60,966 nucleotides of DNA from Coleophoma eucalyptorum (Eukaryota; Ascomycota; Leotiomycetes; Helotiales; Dermateaceae). The DNA is taken from positions 1 to 60,966 of the forward strand of contig JALRME010000078.1 in NCBI GenBank assembly GCA_026120035.1, given 5' to 3'. The notes under the pieces are model-generated. The model saw only the letters and a program-made list of their open reading frames with translations, did not search any database and was not told the DNA's origin. This document shows positions 56,435 through 60,966 of the stretch, one piece after another (the stretch's first letter is position 1; each line of letters opens with the position of its first letter). The position numbers and the translations under genes were made by a program.

Positions 56435-57651
56435 CTAGGGCAACTAGAAGAGAAATGACTAGGCTTCCTATAGGTATAATATTAATCTGAAGGTCCTAGT
56501 TGACGAGGTGGAACACCTTTAGGTCGTAGGGTGGCTGTTCTTATTCTGTTTCTAGTTACTATAGGGTGAATTATAGGTTTGGGAATTTGGACATAAGTAG
56601 TTCTGGTCGGAGGCGTATCGGATACCTTTTGGGTCGGTTTCGTAATAGTACTTGTTACAACCGGTTTCTTTACAAAAGCCAAAGGATTCCGTTCTATATT
56701 TCGACGACGCTTATTATCAATAGATAATATATCCTCGACTATGAAATTGTAATCTTGATTCTATTGTCTCTTGTTACTAAGCGTAGCATCCCGTAATCGA
56801 GGTGTTATCTTATTCTATAGAGAGAAGAACCATTTAGATCGAGGAACTCTTCCTCTGGTTACTACATCTAGGAATCGAGCCTGGAATTCTGAGAAGGTTT
56901 CTCTTGGTGACATTTGTAGGTTATAGAACTTATTTCGAGCCTTCTCTGTTTCGTTATCTATTAGATAATAGGTTCCTAATAGAGCGATTATCTCTTCTGC
57001 CGTCTGGAACGGATCTAGGTCGGAGGTGTATCGGGGCCCTAGGTACTTTCGAGCTTTCCCTATTGTGGTTCCCTATACCAAGGCCCTATAGGCCTTAGGC
57101 GTTGGATAATGATTAGTATTAACCTCGAGTCGATCTATAACTGAAATTCTTTATTCCTTGAAGGTTGGGGTGGTACTATTATCGAGTGGGATAATTTTCT
57201 CGGTTAGCTTACTTCTTCTTGTTCGACCAATCCGAGTCGGTGGGGTTTCGGAAGGGATTCGAGGAGAAGCATCTTCGTTCTCGGAAAAAGGAATATGTAC
57301 TGGTCTAGCTCTTTCGCGAAGCGGGGGCGTTCTAGATAAAGGTATAGGCGTAATCGAACCTTCTTGTTCTTGTATAGGTATTGGTTGAACTAGTAACCTC
57401 TTTGTAAGGAGTGTTATAATCTGACTAAAGTTGTTATCCGACTTTCGAGTTGATTCGGATAATTGAGTTTCTAAGGACTGGATAATGCCCTTGAGCACGT
57501 TAGGGTTACTGAAATCCCTCTTATCTCTTGATTTGCCCTTTCCTTTATTCTTCGAGCTCTTAGTTCTCCTTTGTTGACTTGTCGATACTAAAGAATGATC
57601 TCGAGTAAGTTCATTAGGCGTAGTCGATCCTACAGTAGGTGGGATGTTCAT
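56435..57651 (-). pseudogene. Gypsy gag with eroded CCHC knuckle
   Basis: Minus-strand frame from the ATG at 57649-57651. A basic N-terminal region (KNKGKGKSRDKRD) and a proline-rich stretch precede the capsid-like core (DPFQTAEEIIALLGTYYLID, MSPRETFSEFQARFLD). Near the end YYTYRKPSHFSSSCP is a CCHC zinc knuckle whose first two Cys are now Tyr (TGT to TAT) and whose Gly is Ser. RIP-type stops occur at about 57151 and in the knuckle region. It precedes pol without clear separation. Confidence 0.85.
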
Positions 57652-58010
57652 ATTGAATAAGTATAGTATCTAGGTCGGATGCGATTCGGAGTACTTCCGG
57701 TATAGGGGTTTCAAAGAATAGATAGGTCTTCCTGACTGTCTCTACTTCTTTCTTGATAATTTCCTCTGCCGCGAGGGGGTTCTTAAGAGTCTCTGAATAC
57801 TCTCTTTGGCGTTAAGTACTAACGACTTCTACTGGTTTGCTTCGTGCTGAATCAAACCCTGATTCACTAGTTGTCTGTAAGATCTCGGGAATCATAGCTA
57901 TTTGAGTTCCAATGGTGAGGCGATACCGAATGTCCTCTGATACGGATTGGAATCTCGAATTAGGATATTATAGTAGGCCGTCCCCGGTAGGCGTGATCTT
58001 TTTTGTGTAA

Positions 58011-58306
58011 TGTAAAGATATAGGTTTGATCAATGGTAGGATAGAGGTGTTTGGGAGCATAATAACCTTATATTGACTATATCCTATAGGTCTCGTACGA
58101 AGGATACAAAAAAGATAAGAAAAGAAGAAGAGAAAGAAACTAAATTCTATGATATATCCCTCTTATATGCTTACTGGGTCCGAAACCCCTCCGACTCTGC
58201 TCATACTCGCTTACGCATACTGTCTTGGGTCACATGACATGTGTTTGATCATATGATATATATCTGGATTCCCAATTGTCTATTCTGAGTATGTCAGGTT
58301 CTTACA
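58011..58306 (-). repeat. 5' LTR (right)
   Basis: 296 bp, same ends as the left copy. It carries only three of the twelve derived states that separate the pair, so it keeps the older sequence better. Confidence 0.95.
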
Positions 58307-58311
58307 GATAT
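58307..58311 (+). repeat. Right target-site duplication GATAT
   Basis: Identical to 51057-51061. Collapsing the two copies restores a continuous helicase frame. Confidence 0.9.
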
Positions 58312-60869
58312 AGTATACGTGGATTACCCTCGAAGGATACGAAGAGGATAGCCACGAGTTATTATCGGTTAACCTATGGTTTGGTCTAAGAATTCATAAC
58401 TATAGCCCGTAACGAGAAGGATCCTATACTAATATAGTAGTTATATAATAGCCGGTTATATAGGTTTAAGATCCGGTATACTAGTATAGCGGGAGGTAAG
58501 ATCTAGTGGATTGGAGATACCGTAATATACCCTAATATTAAGTTTAGTATAAATCAAGTACGTACGATAGTTAACGGGTTGTTAGAGGAGGCCAAAGAGG
58601 AGTTATTTAAGGAATTGATTATAATAGGATTGGATGAGGAGAGAGAGGTAGATACCAAAGTGCCCTCAATCAAATAGGAGTCTATAATTGACTAGCCGTC
58701 CGAGAGCCGAGTTAGGTAGTTATTTTTGGAAGACGAGAGGAATAAATAGGTAGTATATAAAGAGTAGTGGATGTTCTAGAGGATATATAAGGAGCCAGAA
58801 GTCCGAGGAAGGTTATTAGATCCAGCCGGGAATTTATAGATAGAAGTATTTACTATATATTAGCGTTATATTACTCGATTCAAAGAGTTATTATTGATTT
58901 TGATATAGTTATACGGAGGTTAGCCTAGTAGAGCGCTCGAGTTATTAGGGTTACGGTAGAAGAATATAGAGTATAGGGGGGTTAGAAATATATTTATTAA
59001 GAAAGGGTTGGTTATATTTATAGCTATATATCATAAGGGGTATAGGAGTAACGGAAATATTAAAATCATCTATCGGTATTTACTTTAAGAGGTCGACGAG
59101 TTATTAGTATATTATTTATAGTTAGTATTATTATTTTAGGAGAAGTTATAATTTAAGGTAGTAGGAAAGCCTAGCGTTAGCCTATTTTTATAGGGGGATG
59201 GAGAAAAGAAGGAGTATCGATAGTAGATAGGACCAAAGCGGCTAAGGCAAGGAGATAAGTAGAGGATACACTCTAAGGATCAAGAGGAGCCAGTAGGCTA
59301 AGATCTAATAGACGACAATAGTTTAGAGTAGGACGGAGAGGCTATAGGCGAAGGTATATTTCACCCGTCGGACGGACGAAATCAAAAGTAGTTGATTGCC
59401 TAGAGATAAGACCGTAGATAGACATCCGAGCGAGTCCAAAAGATTATATAGGAGAGTAGTAAGCGATAGATAGGGGTAAGGGTGAATATTAGTATATGAA
59501 GGTAGATTGCTATTACTATTTCCCGTAAGTATTACCGTAATAATCGATTTAAGGAAGAGAAGTCTAAGTTAGAAGACGGGGATTAGGACGAGGATAATCT
59601 AGATAGGGATGACCTATAGGATTTGCAATCCGGGTATAGAACCTATATTATAGGTATGATATATACTAGAGAATTAATAGAGGGGGATAATAGTATTATT
59701 AGCCGTAGGGAGAAATTCCGATGGGTTAGCTATATATAGTATTATTAGTTGAATTTCCCGTTCGTATACGAAGGAGTAGGTATAAGTAGGCGAAACAAGA
59801 GAAAGAGAGAGTTATACGAAGAGGAGATATAAGACGATTAATTAAGGAGGTGAAAGCGATTGAGAGAGATTAATATCCACGAGGAATTAGAAGGTATATT
59901 TGGTGATAGAGCCGAATTCTATAGGTTATAGGAACTAGTATTAAGGGCTATTATAAAAGGCAAGAGTTCTATTTTGGTTATTATAGGAACTAGGACGGGA
60001 AAGAGTTTATTGTTTATATTATCAGCTAAGTATATTAGTAACGAGACTATTATTGTTATTACGCTATTAGTTTTATTATAGTATAATTTAGTCGACCGAT
60101 GTTAGAAGACCGGGATTTTATATATAATATAGGATTCGCGTAAGGCTAAGACTTAGGTACATTCGCCCACCCGGGTGGTTATAGTTACGCCCGAGTTAGC
60201 GGTTAGTAAGATATTTAGTACGTTTTTAAGCCGATTATAAGGGATATACTAGTTAGACCGGATTGTAGTTAACGAGTGTTATACCGTATTAGATAGTACG
60301 CTTAAGTTCCGGCCTAAGATACGATAGTTAGGGGATTTAGTTAGAAGAGAGGTTTAGATGGTTTATTTAATAGCTATATTACTATCGTATATCGAACCGG
60401 AATTTATAGAGATTATAAAGGTAAAGGCCGAGGATATCTATATATTCCGGGCGGTCATTAGTCGACCTAACATTCAATATTCGGTATAAGAGTACAAGGG
60501 AGAGAAAGAGGTAACTATATACTAGTTGGTTAAGGATAAGTTGGATGAATTCCTAGCGTTAGCCAAAATCATTATATATAGTAGTAGTATTACTAGCACT
60601 AAGGTATTAAGTAAGGTATTATAGTATTATATATATTACCGGGAAATTAGTAGTATATAGAAGAAGGAAGAGATTCGGAAAGAGTAATAGAGTGCTAATA
60701 GCTAGGTGATTATTACTACTAATATATTTGGGTTGGGTATTAATTAGTCCGATGTCCGATATATAATCTACGTCGGGCTAATTTACTAGATTCGAAGTTA
60801 TAGGTAAGAGAGTGACAAGGCCGACTGGGACGAGAAGAGATACTAGGCTATTATTGTTATACCTAAAGG

Positions 60870-60966
60870 TTAGGGTTAGGGTTAGGGTTAGGGTTAGGGT
60901 TAGGGTTAGGGTTAGGGTTAGGGTTAGGGTTAGGGTTAGGGTTAGGGTTAGGGTTAGGGTTAGGGT
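60870..60966 (+). repeat. Telomere, 16 TTAGGG repeats
   Basis: Sixteen perfect TTAGGG copies plus one further T to the window edge. No degenerate or variant repeats and no subtelomeric spacer precede them; the last helicase codons abut the array, which marks a real chromosome end at the right side. Confidence 0.99.

Larger units (their letters stand above)
51062..58306 (-). mobile_element. Complete Ty3/Gypsy chromovirus-type LTR retrotransposon, 7245 bp
   Basis: Two 296-bp LTRs with TG...CA ends and 5-bp target duplications GATAT enclose a minus-strand gag-pol. In element orientation the 5' LTR is 58011-58306. The order is gag, protease, reverse transcriptase, RNase H, integrase, chromodomain, then a plus-strand accessory ORF, a purine tract and the 3' LTR (51062-51357). 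The chromodomain places it among chromoviruses, which target heterochromatin. Coding regions carry scattered RIP-type stops, so it is inactive, but far fewer than the surrounding helicase, which shows that it arrived after most of the damage there. Confidence 0.95.
49712..60869 (+). pseudogene. Telomere-linked RecQ-type helicase, RIP-damaged, split by Gypsy, cut by telomere
   Basis: Relic of the RecQ-family helicase repeated at fungal chromosome ends. The N-terminal part (from ATG 49712) has the DUF3505-like finger region (YLPEYRLIVCLECKYVVLPS). Conserved blocks then run to 51061 and resume at 58312 after the inserted element. Helicase motifs: Walker A GTRTGKS (about 59984-60007; normally GTGTGKS), a DEcH-box remnant VVNECYTV (about 60265) and YQIRSYR-type motif VI (about 60785-60835). 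Dozens of TAG/TAA stops replace Gln or Trp codons, and CpA/TpG are nearly absent, so this copy is strongly RIPed. The frame is continuous across the insertion if the element and one GATAT are removed. TTAGGG repeats follow within the coding region. Confidence 0.9.

Noticed and set aside
1..60966. tRNA or rRNA genes
   Set aside because: I saw no convincing A/B-box pair with cloverleaf or rRNA sequence; a covariance-model scan would be decisive and was not possible.
60870..60966. Interstitial telomeric repeat in place of a true end
   Set aside because: The array is perfect, runs to the window edge and is oriented TTAGGG outward, as at a right chromosome end.

Overview
The window is a chromosome end from a filamentous ascomycete (Pezizomycotina). 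The right edge is 16 perfect TTAGGG repeats. Genes carry many short introns (about 50-70 nt, GT-AG, CTRAY-like branch sites). The fungal families present are SesB-lipase/NACHT NLR, HET, 2EXR, Fot1/pogo, chromodomain Gypsy, and a telomere-linked RecQ helicase with an N-terminal DUF3505-type region. Damaged copies show C-to-T/G-to-A changes at CpA/TpG sites, the mark of repeat-induced point mutation (RIP). I cannot name the species.

Layout. 1-5.1 kb: RIP-damaged Fot1/pogo and Tc1-like transposases, a previously hidden two-intron cysteine-rich secreted protein gene (2288-2655, minus), and a broken HET gene. 5.7-13.1 kb: four intact genes, namely an Erg28-like membrane protein, a monocarboxylate-type MFS transporter, a cytochrome P450 and a secreted CrtC/AttH lipocalin-like (kievitone-hydratase-like) protein. 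Same-orientation pogo relics bracket the last two. 14-24.3 kb: a 2EXR pseudogene, an MFS sugar transporter, an alpha/beta hydrolase, a single-pass Ser/Thr-rich membrane protein, an IPMDH-like relic and a cupin. 25-31 kb: a five-exon secreted protein with dibasic sites and one in-frame TGA, and a polytopic membrane protein. 32.8-37.7 kb: an intact NLR of about 1580 residues (SesB-like lipase, NACHT, WD40-like). 38.2-39.5 kb: a fructosamine-kinase-like gene broken by a 20-bp minisatellite and an assembly gap. 40.4-42.7 kb: Fot1 and LRAT/NlpC-like relics. 44.9-47.1 kb: a seven-exon membrane protein.

47.4 kb to the telomere is repeat territory: a RIP-eroded zinc-finger-like fragment, a relic of a repeat-borne protein, an LTR scrap, and a heavily RIPed telomere-linked RecQ helicase running toward the chromosome end. 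A complete 7.2-kb chromodomain Gypsy element (296-bp LTRs, 5-bp target duplication GATAT) splits the helicase. TTAGGG repeats replace the helicase 3' end directly, as expected after a break healed by telomere addition. The Gypsy element carries an unusual intron-containing ORF on the strand opposite to gag-pol, between integrase/chromodomain and the 3' LTR.

Working together: the 5.7-13.1 kb genes look like a small metabolite modification, export or detoxification group without a visible backbone synthase. NLR, HET and 2EXR genes are typical of fungal non-self recognition and fast-evolving chromosome ends. Functions are read from motifs alone; no searches were run.
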